Below are positions 34,022 through 42,702 of a DNA stretch of 64,000 nt, piece after piece (within the stretch, counting starts at the first letter, position 1; each line of letters begins with the position of its first letter). A program made the position numbers and the translations under genes. The notes beneath the pieces are model-generated. The model searched no databases and was not told the origin of the DNA. It saw only the letters and a list, made by a program, of their open reading frames with translations. Origin of the DNA: JAKACA01 sp052143575 (GTDB taxonomy: Bacteria > Actinomycetota > Acidimicrobiia > Acidimicrobiales > Bog-793); NCBI GenBank assembly GCA_052143575.1, contig JBKQSP010000033.1, positions 12,594 to 76,593 on the forward strand, in the 5' to 3' direction.

Positions 34022-34597
34022 ATGTCGTCCCTGACCGGCCGATACCGCGCGTTCCGTGCGAGTCCCCACTTCACTCGGATCTGGAAGTTCGCGGCCGTCT
34101 CCCTCATCGCCACAGCCGTCTCCCAGACGATGCTGTTCATCTTCTACCCCCATGTCCTGGACACCGCCATGGGGGCGAACGTCGTCGCCACCTGCATCTC
34201 CACGGTGCCGGCCTACTACCTGAACCGCCGCTGGACCTGGGGCAAGCGTGGCAAGTCGCACCTCTGGAAAGAGGTCATGCCCTTCTGGATCATCGCTCTC
34301 GTGGGCCTCGTGCTCTCGACGGTGATCGTGGGGATCGCCGCCAAGAACGCCGATCGCATCTCCTCCTCGCACGAGGTGAAGATCATCGTCGTCCACCTCG
34401 CCAACCTCTTCTCCTACGCCCTCATCTGGGTCGCCCGCTACTCCATCCTCAACCGCTTCCTCTTCGGCCCCGCCACCCAGACCCCGAGCAGCGACGCCAT
34501 CGTGGACACCGTCGCCGTCGAGCAGCCGGCTCCCCCAGCCTCCCTCCCGGTGGTTGTTGAGCCGGCTCTCGTCCCGCGCGACCCCTCCTCCCACTAA
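34022..34597 (+). CDS. GtrA-like four-helix membrane protein
   Basis: 191 residues. Four membrane helices: FAAVSLIATAVSQTMLFIFY, ANVVATCISTVPAYYLNRRW, WIIALVGLVLSTVIVGIAA and HLANLFSYALIWVARYSILN. The YYLNRRWTWG motif between helices 2 and 3 is the GtrA hallmark. Such proteins help flip polyprenyl-linked sugars or otherwise support cell-envelope glycosylation. The C-terminus (~155-191) is Pro/Val-rich. Divergent from the broken tesB. Start ATG 34022 lies about seven bases after a likely -10-like TAGACT. Confidence 0.88.
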   Translation: MSSLTGRYRAFRASPHFTRIWKFAAVSLIATAVSQTMLFIFYPHVLDTAMGANVVATCISTVPAYYLNRRWTWGKRGKSHLWKEVMPFWIIALVGLVLSTVIVGIAAKNADRISSSHEVKIIVVHLANLFSYALIWVARYSILNRFLFGPATQTPSSDAIVDTVAVEQPAPPASLPVVVEPALVPRDPSSH

Positions 34598-34615
34598 CGG
34601 CGCTCGCAGAGGCCC

Positions 34616-34858
34616 TTGGGGCGCCTCGTCCCCGCCGATGCCTCGGCGGCGATGGCGGCCCGTGAGCAGCAGGCGAGCCTGACGAAACCGGCCGGCGCGC
34701 TCGGTCGGCTCGAGTCCCTCGGTTTGCTCGACCTCGGTCTGCGCCTCGGGGAGGGGAGGGGAGCCTGCCTTGCGCTGCCCTGTGTGCGGACGGCCGCCGG
34801 CATCCTCAGCTCGATGGCGACCTTCGGCGATGCCGGCGTGGCCGTCCTCGACGGCTGA
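34616..34858 (+). pseudogene. cobT: cobT remnant with an internal deletion
   Basis: The frame joins two ends of CobT (nicotinate-nucleotide:dimethylbenzimidazole phosphoribosyltransferase). The first ~35 residues (REQQASLTKPAGALGRLESL) match the N-terminal substrate loop; immediately after, LLDLGLRLGEGRGACLALP and SMATFGDAGV match the extreme C-terminus. The ~250 residues between are absent while the frame remains open, so this is a clean in-frame deletion, not fresh junk. It starts at TTG 34616 in the same frame as, and 18 bases after, the GtrA stop, and its end overlaps lnt on the other strand. CobT activates the base that BluB makes. Confidence 0.8.
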
Positions 34859-36371
34859 GGTCCAGCGCCCAGCCCAGCGCCAGCATCGCCAGAGCAGCCA
34901 GCAGGACCGGCTCGTCGCCGAAGCGCTCGTACCACGTGCTGCCGTTCAGCAACGGGACGGAGGTCGTGATGACCTGCTCGGAGGAGAGTGGGGTGCGGGC
35001 TTCCACATGGCCGTCATTGTCGATGACTGCGCTGTAGCCGGTCGGTGCTGCCTGCAGCACGTAGCGGCCCTCCTCGATGGCCTGCAGCCGCGAGGCGGCG
35101 ATCTCCTGGGCGGGCGCTTGCTCGCTGGAGTACGAGGAGGTGTTCGTCGGCACGAAGATGATCTTGCCGCCGGCGCGTACGCCGGAGCGCCCGCGATCGG
35201 CGAAGAAGACCTCGTAGGAGACAAGGACGGCGGCCTGCCCGACGGGCGTCGAGATCATGCCGGAGCCGTGCCCGGCTATGGCGTCGCGGGGGATGTCCTT
35301 CAGGTTGGCGAGATGCTTGAAGAAACCCCTCTCGGGCACGTATTCGCCGAACGGCACCCGATGGACCTTCTCGAAGGTGGCCACGAGCCGGCCGCTCGGT
35401 GAGAAGGCGACGATCTCGTTGCGGAACAACGTGGCCCCGACCGGGTAGGTCACGCCGGCGACAAGGGTGGCATCGTGGGCACGGGCGATGTCAGACAGCT
35501 GGCCGTAGGCGCTCGAGCCAACGAACGGCACGGTCAAGCCGACGACGTCCTCCGGCCAGAGGATCAACTGGACGCCTCGTGGCACCTGAGCCGTCGCCCT
35601 GACGGCAGCGGCGAGGACGACCGATGCCGGCACTTGTAGCTGGTCGAGGCCGCGCCGACCGCCTCCCTGCACGATGGCGACGCGGATTTCTCCGTCGCTA
35701 CCGGTGGGGGCACCTGCGGGCGGCGTGCCGGACCCGGTCCCGTTCGGGGCGAGGGCGGCCACGAGCGTGACGGCGACGGCGACGGCGATGCCGAGAGCGG
35801 CGGCCGGCCATCGCTGCCGAAAGGCGGCGGTATCCGCCGTGGCGCTCCCCGCCGGCGCCGCCGGCCTGGGCAGCACAGCGGCAATGGCGGCACCGGCCAG
35901 GACCGTCACGCCGACGACGAGCAGAGGCCCTCCGACGCGTGCCACCAGCCCGATGGGTCCGTCCATCTGGCCGAGCGGGAGCCCGCCGAGCGGGAGACCG
36001 CCGAAAGGCCAGTGCTGGCGTGCGAACTCGGCCAGGATCATCGCACCCGCGAGGGCAGGCAGGCGGCCGCGGCCGGGCGGAACGAGCACGCAGGCGACCG
36101 CCACGAAGGCGGCCTCGACGATGGAGAGGGCGATGTAGCCGGCGATGTTGAACTGGATGGCCCAGGCGAGCGAGATCGAGAACTGGCCGATACCTGCCAG
36201 CATCCCGAGCCCGAGACGGCCACGGAGCCGGCGACCGCCCAAGGCCCAGGCGATCGCGGCGATGCCGACAATCGCCATCGGCCACCACCCGATGGGTGGG
36301 AGCGAGAGGCCGACGAGCGCCCCACCGACGAGGGCGGCGACGAGGTGGAGCCGGGCGGCGGCTGATCTCAT
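34806..36371 (-). CDS. lnt: Apolipoprotein N-acyltransferase-like protein (Lnt) with catalytic Cys replaced by Ser
   Basis: 521 residues. About seven N-terminal membrane helices, then a nitrilase-superfamily domain (~228-480). Of the Glu-Lys-Cys triad, Glu 274 is in ILWPEDVVGL and Lys 335 in FEKVHRVPFGEYVP, but the nucleophile position reads VLVSYEVFF: Ser 385 (codon 35217-35219, TCC) where active Lnt has Cys (ICYE). One base change would restore TGC. Everything else looks intact, including RLQAIEEGRYVLQAAPTGYS. It may be an inactive or altered paralogue; Lnt normally adds a third acyl chain to lipoproteins. ATG 36371 is 31 bases from the hemY stop. Confidence 0.88.
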   Translation of the reverse strand: MRSAAARLHLVAALVGGALVGLSLPPIGWWPMAIVGIAAIAWALGGRRLRGRLGLGMLAGIGQFSISLAWAIQFNIAGYIALSIVEAAFVAVACVLVPPGRGRLPALAGAMILAEFARQHWPFGGLPLGGLPLGQMDGPIGLVARVGGPLLVVGVTVLAGAAIAAVLPRPAAPAGSATADTAAFRQRWPAAALGIAVAVAVTLVAALAPNGTGSGTPPAGAPTGSDGEIRVAIVQGGGRRGLDQLQVPASVVLAAAVRATAQVPRGVQLILWPEDVVGLTVPFVGSSAYGQLSDIARAHDATLVAGVTYPVGATLFRNEIVAFSPSGRLVATFEKVHRVPFGEYVPERGFFKHLANLKDIPRDAIAGHGSGMISTPVGQAAVLVSYEVFFADRGRSGVRAGGKIIFVPTNTSSYSSEQAPAQEIAASRLQAIEEGRYVLQAAPTGYSAVIDNDGHVEARTPLSSEQVITTSVPLLNGSTWYERFGDEPVLLAALAMLALGWALDLSRRGRPRRHRRRSPSS

Positions 36372-36401
36372 CGGGCGGCTCGTGTCATGCGGCGGCCGGC
36401 C

Positions 36402-37913
36402 TCATGCGACCGGCGGGACGGCGGTTCTCACAGCCTCGGCTGCCAGCTCCCCGCTGGTGATGCAGGCCGGAAGACCGATCCCGCCGAGTGCGGCTCCGGC
36501 CAGCGCCAGGGCCCCGCATTCGTGGAGGAGCCGTTGCACGGTGCCCATTCGGGCGGCGAAGCCGGGCGCGTACTGCGGGAAGGCCTCGGCCCAGCGCTGC
36601 ACGCGGCAGTCGCTCACCGGAGCGGTGACGCCTGCCACGGTGGCCAGCTCGGCGACGAGCGCCTCACTGAGCTCGCCGTCGCTGAGCGAGTCGATCCGCC
36701 GGTCGCCGTGGCGTCCTGCGGAAACGCGGGCGAGCGGGCGCTCGGGCGACCCGGTCGATACCCACGGCCACTTCTGACTGAGCAGAGTGAGGGCGGTCAT
36801 GAGCGTTCCCTCCAGCCGGGGCACGAGGATCCCGCTCCAGGCGGAAACGTCGTCGGGCATGGCCTCGTCGAAGGCGAAGGTGACGACGGCGACGCTCCCG
36901 TAGCTGATGGTGCTCAGCTGTTCGGCAGCCTCGAGTGCCACCTCTTGCAGGAGGCCGGCGGCGTGGGCAGCGGGGAGCGCAAGCACGACGCCGTCGGCGG
37001 TGACCTCTCCACCGGCGAACTCGACGGTGTAGCCGGACTGGTTGCTCGCTCGCCGGAGCCGCCGTGCCGGGCAGCCGAGGCGCACGTCGCAACCGAGGTG
37101 TCGGAGCTCGCCCTCGAGCCCGCCCACGAGACGGCCGAGGCCACCCGCCAGACCGAGGAAGGGCGACGGGCGTTTCTCGTCGCTCCCGCCGGTGCCGGCG
37201 CTCCGCAGCGGGGCGATCACGTCGCTGTGGCCGACGAGGAGGCGAGCGATCTGGGGGGCGACCGTGCCGAGCGACAGGTTGTCGATGCTGCCGGCGTTGA
37301 TGCCGCCGATGAGCGGGTCGATGAGGCGGTCAACGATCTCGTCGCCGAGGCGAGGGCGCAGGATGGCGCCGGCCGACCGCTCCCGGCCCGCATCGGTGGC
37401 GCCTCCCGCCTCGAGCCCGACGTCGGCAGCCTCCAGGACGGGACCCGGCCGCTCGGCGTCGCCGGCGGCGAACTCGACGCCTTGCCGCCCCACGATGCCG
37501 CTCATCGCCACGGCCTCGAGGTCGGTCGGGATGCCGAGGACGAGCCCAGCCGGGAGCTGGCGGGGCCTGCCGGCTGCATAGACGGCGGCTGAGGCGGCGG
37601 CTGGTGCGACGAGGTCGTCGCCGAGCCCGAGCAGGCGGCACAGCCGCTCCGCGCTCGGGTTGCGCCGCAGGAACTGATCCGGGCCGAGCTCCACCGGACC
37701 ACCGGCGAACGAACCCGTCAGCACCTTGCCACCGAGTCGCTCCGACGCCTCGAGGAGGACGACCTCGTCAACGGCCGCAGCGGCGGCCCATCGTCTCTCC
37801 GGCGGGGAGGCGTCGGCGCCGGGCGGCGGCTCGCTCACGGGCGCGGCGCCGGCGAGGAAGCGGGCGGCCGCCAGCCCGCTGATGCCGCCACCGATCACGA
37901 CGAAGCGACTCAT
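36402..37913 (-). CDS. hemY: Protoporphyrinogen/coproporphyrinogen III oxidase
   Basis: 503 residues. N-terminal dinucleotide fold FVVIGGGISGLAAARFLAG (FAD), the second motif VVLLEASERLGGKV after a Pro/Ala insertion, GPVELGPDQFLRRNP and C-terminal GALALAGAALGGIGLPACI, all as in HemY. It oxidises the porphyrinogen precursor of heme in the coproporphyrin branch used by actinobacteria. A ~35-residue Pro/Ala-rich insert lies between residues 25 and 50. The ATG start overlaps the hemH stop (ATGA) and falls right beside a 15-bp tandem repeat. Order hemE-hemH-hemY. Confidence 0.92.
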   Translation of the reverse strand: MSRFVVIGGGISGLAAARFLAGAAPVSEPPPGADASPPERRWAAAAAVDEVVLLEASERLGGKVLTGSFAGGPVELGPDQFLRRNPSAERLCRLLGLGDDLVAPAAASAAVYAAGRPRQLPAGLVLGIPTDLEAVAMSGIVGRQGVEFAAGDAERPGPVLEAADVGLEAGGATDAGRERSAGAILRPRLGDEIVDRLIDPLIGGINAGSIDNLSLGTVAPQIARLLVGHSDVIAPLRSAGTGGSDEKRPSPFLGLAGGLGRLVGGLEGELRHLGCDVRLGCPARRLRRASNQSGYTVEFAGGEVTADGVVLALPAAHAAGLLQEVALEAAEQLSTISYGSVAVVTFAFDEAMPDDVSAWSGILVPRLEGTLMTALTLLSQKWPWVSTGSPERPLARVSAGRHGDRRIDSLSDGELSEALVAELATVAGVTAPVSDCRVQRWAEAFPQYAPGFAARMGTVQRLLHECGALALAGAALGGIGLPACITSGELAAEAVRTAVPPVA

Positions 37914-38908
37914 GGCTGCCCGGCTCCCGCCTGCCCGGCTCCCGCCTGCCCGGCTCCCGCCTGCCGGGTTGCTTTCGGCGCCGCCTGCAGGACGAGACCG
38001 GCCAAGGCGGCGCAGAGGCGGGCGTCGGCGTTGAGCGATGCCGTGCGTGCAAAGCGGAGCCCGAGCCCTTCGGCCACCGCCGTGGCCTCGATGTCGAGGT
38101 CATAGCTGATCTCGAGGTGGTCGGAGGTGAAGCCGGCCGGGCAGACGACGGCGCCTCGAGCTCCCTCGGCGGGAAGGCGCCGGAGCACCTCGAGGACGTC
38201 GGGGCCGAGCCAGGGCTCGGGCGTCCGGCCGGCGCTCTGCCAGCAGACGCGCCAGCGCCCCGCCCCGCTGGCCGCCGCCACGAGGCCGGCTGTCTCGAGC
38301 ACCCGCCGGTCGTAGCCGTCGCCGCCCTCGACGATCCGTTTCGGCAGGCTGTGCGCCGTCACGAGCAGCTCGATGCCGGGGTCGGAGGGCTCGGCCCCGA
38401 CGGTGGCGAAGGCCACTCGCACGCGTTCGGCGAGCAGGTCGATGAGGACGGGATGCTCGTGCCAGTCCCGCACGGCGCCCAGCGACAGGTCGTGCGCCTC
38501 CGCTGCCGCCTCCGCCCTCGCCAGGTACTCGCCGACACTCCCGGCCGAGTAGTGGGGCGCCAGGACGAGCGCCACGAGGCGGTCGATGCCGTCTGCGGCC
38601 ATCGCCGCCACGGCCTGCTCGATCGAGGGCTGGGCATGCTTGGCACCGAAGCGGCACGAGAAGCCACCCGGAGCGACCGCATCGAGGGCCGCTTGCACGC
38701 CTGCGACCTGCTCGGCCGTGCGAGCAGCCAGCTGGGAGATGCCGCCCACGGCGGCATAGCGTCGCTGCAGGTCGGCGAGCTGCTCGGAGCTGGGCGGCCG
38801 CCCGCGGCGGACGTCGGTGTAGAAAGCCTCGACATCCTCGGGTCGAGCCGGCGTCCCATAGGCCATGAGGAGGACACCGGTGGGGGCGCCCGGCAGCTGG
38901 GCGCTCAC
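37910..38908 (-). CDS. hemH: Ferrochelatase (coproporphyrin type)
   Basis: 332 residues. Family signatures: LLMAYGTPARPEDVEAFYTD, RRYAAVGGISQLAARTAEQV, LAPHYSAGSVGEYL, LLVTAHSLPKRIV (His in THSLP-like motif) and VVCPAGFTSDHLEISYDLDI with the metal-site Glu. It inserts iron into the porphyrin. GTG 38908 overlaps the hemE stop (GTGA). The C-terminus ends in tandem QAGAG repeats, encoded by three exact 15-bp copies and unlike the rest of the protein; these look like an expansion rather than conserved structure. Confidence 0.92.
   Translation of the reverse strand: MSAQLPGAPTGVLLMAYGTPARPEDVEAFYTDVRRGRPPSSEQLADLQRRYAAVGGISQLAARTAEQVAGVQAALDAVAPGGFSCRFGAKHAQPSIEQAVAAMAADGIDRLVALVLAPHYSAGSVGEYLARAEAAAEAHDLSLGAVRDWHEHPVLIDLLAERVRVAFATVGAEPSDPGIELLVTAHSLPKRIVEGGDGYDRRVLETAGLVAAASGAGRWRVCWQSAGRTPEPWLGPDVLEVLRRLPAEGARGAVVCPAGFTSDHLEISYDLDIEATAVAEGLGLRFARTASLNADARLCAALAGLVLQAAPKATRQAGAGQAGAGQAGAGQP
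37916..37960. repeat. Three exact 15-bp tandem copies at the hemH 3' end / hemY 5' end
   Basis: The unit CTGCCCGGCTCCCGC is present three times with no mismatch, followed by a partial copy. It encodes the QAGAG repeats at the end of HemH and lies immediately upstream of the hemY start, covering the region where its ribosome site would be. In-frame period, so copy-number change would not break hemH. Confidence 0.85.
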
Positions 38909-39945
38909 TCGGCGCTCCGGCCCGTCGTGCGGGCGTGCACGAAGTCGACGACCGCTTCGAGGACGTCCGGGTCAGTCTCGGGCAGGACGCCGTGGCCGAG
39001 GTTGAAGACATGACCCGGCAAACCGGCGGCCTCCTCGAGCACCTTGCCGGCGGCTCGCAGCACGACCTCGACGGGGGCGAGGCAGATGGCCGGATCGAGG
39101 TTGCCCTGCAGGGCGACGCCGGGGCCGAGCCGTTCGGCGGCGGCGCCGAGAGGGACGCGCCAGTCGACACCGACGACGTCGGCGCCAGCCTGCGCCATGA
39201 GGCCGAGGATCTCCCCCGTACCGACGCCGAAGTGGATCCTCGGGACGCCGAGGTCGGCGAGCCCGCTGAGGATGTTGCGCGAGGCGGGGAGGACGAATTC
39301 GGTGTACTCGTCGGGCGAGAGGGCGCCCGCCCAGCTGTCGAAGAGCTGGACGGCAGAGGCGCCCGCTCTCACCTGTGCGCGCAGGGTCGCCAGAGAGATG
39401 TCCGCCAAGCGGTCGACGAGGCGGTGCCAGCTGGCGGGCTCGGTGTGCATGAGGCGCTTCGTCAGGCCGAAGGTCCGCGACGGGCCCCCCTCGACGAGAT
39501 AGCTGGCGAGGGTGAAGGGAGCCCCGGCGAAGCCGATGAGGGGGACATCCAACTCGCCAACCAGGATTTTCACGGTTTCGAGGACGTGAGCGAGATCGAC
39601 GTCGGGCTCGATGGGCCGAAGGCGGGCGACGTCGTCGTCATGGCGGAAGGCCTGGCCGAGGACGGGACCGCGGCCGGGCACGATGTCAATTCCCACGCCG
39701 ACGGCGACGAGCGGCACGACGATGTCGGAGAAGAGGATGGCGGCGTCGACGCCGTAGCGCCGCACGGGCTGCATCGTGAGCTCGGCCGCCACCTCGGGGT
39801 GGGCGATGGCGTCGAGGATGTTGCCGTCAGCCCGTAAAGCCCGGTACTCCGGGAGCGATCTCCCAGCTTGGCGCATGAACCAGACCGGGGTGTGTGGCAC
39901 GGGCTCCCGCCGGCAGGCTCGTAGGAAGGCGTCGCCGGGGAGCAC
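38905..39945 (-). CDS. hemE: Uroporphyrinogen decarboxylase
   Basis: 346 residues. HemE signatures are intact: PVWFMRQAGRSLPEYRALRA near the N-terminus, AAILFSDIVVPLVAVGVGID with the catalytic Asp, IGFAGAPFTLASYLVEGGPS, and FNLGHGVLPETDPDVLEAVV at the end. It converts uroporphyrinogen III to coproporphyrinogen III. GTG 39945 is accepted for its family-typical start; stop overlaps hemH. First gene of the hemE-hemH-hemY set, divergent from ctaE. Confidence 0.95.
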   Translation of the reverse strand: MLPGDAFLRACRREPVPHTPVWFMRQAGRSLPEYRALRADGNILDAIAHPEVAAELTMQPVRRYGVDAAILFSDIVVPLVAVGVGIDIVPGRGPVLGQAFRHDDDVARLRPIEPDVDLAHVLETVKILVGELDVPLIGFAGAPFTLASYLVEGGPSRTFGLTKRLMHTEPASWHRLVDRLADISLATLRAQVRAGASAVQLFDSWAGALSPDEYTEFVLPASRNILSGLADLGVPRIHFGVGTGEILGLMAQAGADVVGVDWRVPLGAAAERLGPGVALQGNLDPAICLAPVEVVLRAAGKVLEEAAGLPGHVFNLGHGVLPETDPDVLEAVVDFVHARTTGRSAE

Positions 39946-40152
39946 GCCGCGACCATATCCCGGTCAGTCCGAAGGCCTGTGTCGCCAGCTCGGCGGGCCG
40001 CTCGGCGACCCGCCGGGACCGTGTTCGCACAAGGCCGCAACGGGGCGGCGGGCGAGCCGCCGGAGCGGCCGAGGGGCCGCCGGGGGGCGGTGAGAGCCGT
40101 CCTGACTTCATGTCTGGCCCGCTGCCCGTCGCATCGGCTAAGAAATGCACCC

Positions 40153-40752
40153 ATGGCAGACGCGACGGCAGCCCTCGAGCGGTCACGCCCCGGCGGCCAT
40201 CCCGTTGCGGAGCGGCCTCAGCTGCTCGCGGTCGGCGTCATCATCTGGCTCGGTTCCGAGTTCATGTTCTTCAGCGGCCTCTTCGCCGCCTTCTTCACCA
40301 TCCGGGCGGCCGCTGCGGTCTGGCCGCCGCCGGGTACCAAGCTCGACACGATCCAGGCCGCCATCTTCTCCGTCGTCCTGCTCGCCTCCAGCCCGACGAT
40401 GCAGTTCGGCGTCTGGGCGCAGGAGCGCGGCGACTACAAGAAGGCCAAGGCCTGGATAGCCACGAGCTTCATCCTCGGGGCTGCCTTCCTTGCCAACCAG
40501 GCCTACGAGTGGAGAACGTTGGGTTTCAAGCCCTCGACCAACTCCTACCAGTCCCTCTTCTTCATCATGACCGGCCTGCACGGGCTCCACGTGCTCCTCG
40601 GTCTCGTCGCCATGATCGCATTGCTCGGGCGCCTTGCCGGCTCGAAGAACGACCCCGGCGAGACGGCCGTCTACCAGGGGGTCAGCTACTACTGGCACTT
40701 CGTCGACATCATGTGGATCGGGCTGTTCAGCGCGCTCTTCCTGCTCTCCTGA
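40153..40752 (+). CDS. ctaE: Cytochrome c oxidase subunit III
   Basis: 199 residues with five membrane helices: LAVGVIIWLGSEFMFFSGLF, IFSVVLLASSPTMQFGVWA, AWIATSFILGAAFLANQAYE, GLHGLHVLLGLVAMIALLG and FVDIMWIGLFSALFLLS. The short five-helix form is the actinobacterial type. ATG 40153 is the only start near the first helix. Heads the ctaE-qcrC-qcrA-qcrB operon, the usual order linking oxidase and bc complex. Confidence 0.93.
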   Translation: MADATAALERSRPGGHPVAERPQLLAVGVIIWLGSEFMFFSGLFAAFFTIRAAAAVWPPPGTKLDTIQAAIFSVVLLASSPTMQFGVWAQERGDYKKAKAWIATSFILGAAFLANQAYEWRTLGFKPSTNSYQSLFFIMTGLHGLHVLLGLVAMIALLGRLAGSKNDPGETAVYQGVSYYWHFVDIMWIGLFSALFLLS

Positions 40753-40764
40753 GATGACCTGAGC

Positions 40765-41700
40765 ATGCGCCTCCTCCGTCGCTTCCTCGTACCGTTCGCC
40801 GTCCTCGTGCTGGCGGCCGCTCTCGGCACCTTCGTGCTCGGCCGCGTCCATGTCGCCGCCTCCTCCCCCGCCATGCAGAACCCGGGCATGAAGCTGACGT
40901 CATCGGACAGCCTGGACAACGCCGGCATGATCGCCGCCGGCCGCATCCTGTTCACCCAGACGTGCTCGACGTGCCACGGCGGGGAGGCACAAGGCTCCAC
41001 GCTCGGCCCGAGCCTGCAGGGCGTCGGTGGCGCCACCGTGGACCTGTGGCTCTCGGCCGGCTGGATGCCGTTGCGCACGCCGGAGACCCAGCCGGAGGCG
41101 AAGCCGGTCTACCTCTCTCGTACCCAGATCGACGAGATCGTGGCCTACGTCGTCTCCCTCAAGCCCGGCGGCGTCCCCGTCCCGACGAACATCCCGCTCA
41201 ATTCGGCCAACGCCGCCGACGGGTTCTTCGTGTTCTCACTCAACTGCGCCCCCTGTCACACCATCACCGGCGCCGGCGACGCCCTCGCCAGCGGCGTGCA
41301 CGCCCCGTCGCTGCACGGCGCCACGCCGACCGAGGTGCTCGAGGCGATCCGCACCGGGCCGCAGAACATGCCGCGCTTCGGTCCCGGTGACATCTCGCCC
41401 CAGCAGGCTCTCGACGTCGTGCTCTACGTGACGAAGTACATCAAGACGCCGACGAACATCGGTGGCATCGGACTCGGCGGCGTCGGCCCGGTGGCGGAGG
41501 GTTTCGTCGGCCTCTTCGTCGGTGTCGGCGTCTGCCTGCTGGCGGCCTACTGGGTGGGGGACCGCACGGCGCGCGACGACGAGGACAGCCACGGGCACGG
41601 CGAGGCTGAGGAGAGCGACGACGACGACGGCAGCGGGGCCGGCGAGACGGCGGAGACCGGCGACACCGCCGGGGAAGAGATCGAGAACGCGGATGCGTGA
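40765..41700 (+). CDS. qcrC: Cytochrome bc1 complex cytochrome c subunit (diheme QcrC)
   Basis: 311 residues. An N-terminal membrane helix/signal, two c-type heme motifs CSTCH (with downstream Met) and CAPCH, and a C-terminal membrane helix (GFVGLFVGVGVCLLAAYWVG) followed by a very acidic, Glu/Asp-rich tail. The diheme arrangement replaces a separate soluble cytochrome c and passes electrons to subunit II of the aa3 oxidase. Starts 12 bases after ctaE. Confidence 0.94.
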   Translation: MRLLRRFLVPFAVLVLAAALGTFVLGRVHVAASSPAMQNPGMKLTSSDSLDNAGMIAAGRILFTQTCSTCHGGEAQGSTLGPSLQGVGGATVDLWLSAGWMPLRTPETQPEAKPVYLSRTQIDEIVAYVVSLKPGGVPVPTNIPLNSANAADGFFVFSLNCAPCHTITGAGDALASGVHAPSLHGATPTEVLEAIRTGPQNMPRFGPGDISPQQALDVVLYVTKYIKTPTNIGGIGLGGVGPVAEGFVGLFVGVGVCLLAAYWVGDRTARDDEDSHGHGEAEESDDDDGSGAGETAETGDTAGEEIENADA

Positions 41701-41754
41701 AGGCGAAGGGGCGCTGGAGCAGATGCCTGAGCGCGCAGAGAGGACCGCAGGGGC

Positions 41755-42702
41755 GTGAGCGTCACGGGGGACAAGCAGGGCGAGGGCACGCCCGTCACGA
41801 TCCGGCTCGACGCCGACCAGTACAAGGTGGCGGCGGCCAAGCCGCAGCAGATGGAGTGGACGGTCGCCGTCACGTTCCTGCTCGGGCTGGCCGGCTTCAT
41901 GGGCTTCGGCGCCGCCTACTGGGTGAACGCCTCCAACTTCTGGCTCGGCGTGTCCCTCGGGGTCGGGTTCCTCGGGCTCGGGGTCGGCATGGTGGCATGG
42001 GGCAAGTACCTCATGCCACGCGGCCCCTTCTCGGAGTCCCGTCACTCGATGGTGCCGACCCAGGCTGAGAAGGACCGCATCATCGGCGACTTCTCGAGCC
42101 GCGGGAAAGTCGTCATCGAGCGGCGGACCTTCCTCACGAAGATCCTCGGAGCCGCCGGCGCCGTGTTCGGCGTCGTCGCCCTCTTCCCGCTCGTACGCTC
42201 GCTCGGGCCGTTGCCGAAGAGCTTCTCGCAGGCGACAACCTGGCACAAGGACTCGTTCCTCGTGAAGATCGACGGGAGCAAGGTGCACGTCGACGACGTC
42301 GAGTTCGGCGGCATGCTCACCGTCTTTCCCGACGGCGACGCCGGCGGTGCCCTCTCCCAGACGATGCTCGTGCGCCAGCAGCCTCCGGCCGGTGAGACGA
42401 ACATCGTCACGGCTCCGGGCCGCGAGACCTGGAGCCCGCTCGGTTACATGGCCTTCTCGAAGGTCTGCACGCACGCCGGCTGCCCGATCGGTCTCTACCA
42501 ACAGCAGACGCACCAGTTGCTGTGCCCCTGCCACCAGTCGCTCTTCGACGTCGGGCCGGGCAAGGACGCCGTCCCGGTGTTCGGCCCGGCGCCTCGGCCG
42601 CTGCCCCAGTTGCCCCTCTACATCGACGCTGACGGGTTCTTGAGGGCGCAGGCGCCCTACGACCAGCCGGTGGGACCGAGCTTCTGGTGGCGCCGTGATT
42701 AA
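41755..42702 (+). CDS. qcrA: Rieske iron-sulfur protein of the bc1 complex
   Basis: 315 residues. Three membrane helices, the third preceded by RRTFLTK, consistent with partial Tat-dependent export. Rieske ligands: CTHAGC and CPCHQSLF (two Cys and two His) near the C-terminus. N-terminal cytosolic domain and three helices are the actinobacterial QcrA form. GTG 41755 has an AGAGGA-like site; its stop overlaps the qcrB start by 8 bases. Confidence 0.94.
   Translation: MSVTGDKQGEGTPVTIRLDADQYKVAAAKPQQMEWTVAVTFLLGLAGFMGFGAAYWVNASNFWLGVSLGVGFLGLGVGMVAWGKYLMPRGPFSESRHSMVPTQAEKDRIIGDFSSRGKVVIERRTFLTKILGAAGAVFGVVALFPLVRSLGPLPKSFSQATTWHKDSFLVKIDGSKVHVDDVEFGGMLTVFPDGDAGGALSQTMLVRQQPPAGETNIVTAPGRETWSPLGYMAFSKVCTHAGCPIGLYQQQTHQLLCPCHQSLFDVGPGKDAVPVFGPAPRPLPQLPLYIDADGFLRAQAPYDQPVGPSFWWRRD

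Noticed and set aside
34594..34935. 113-codon minus-strand frame between lnt and gtrA
   Set aside because: Low-complexity Arg/Pro/Ser composition; the plus strand has the clear cobT ends instead.
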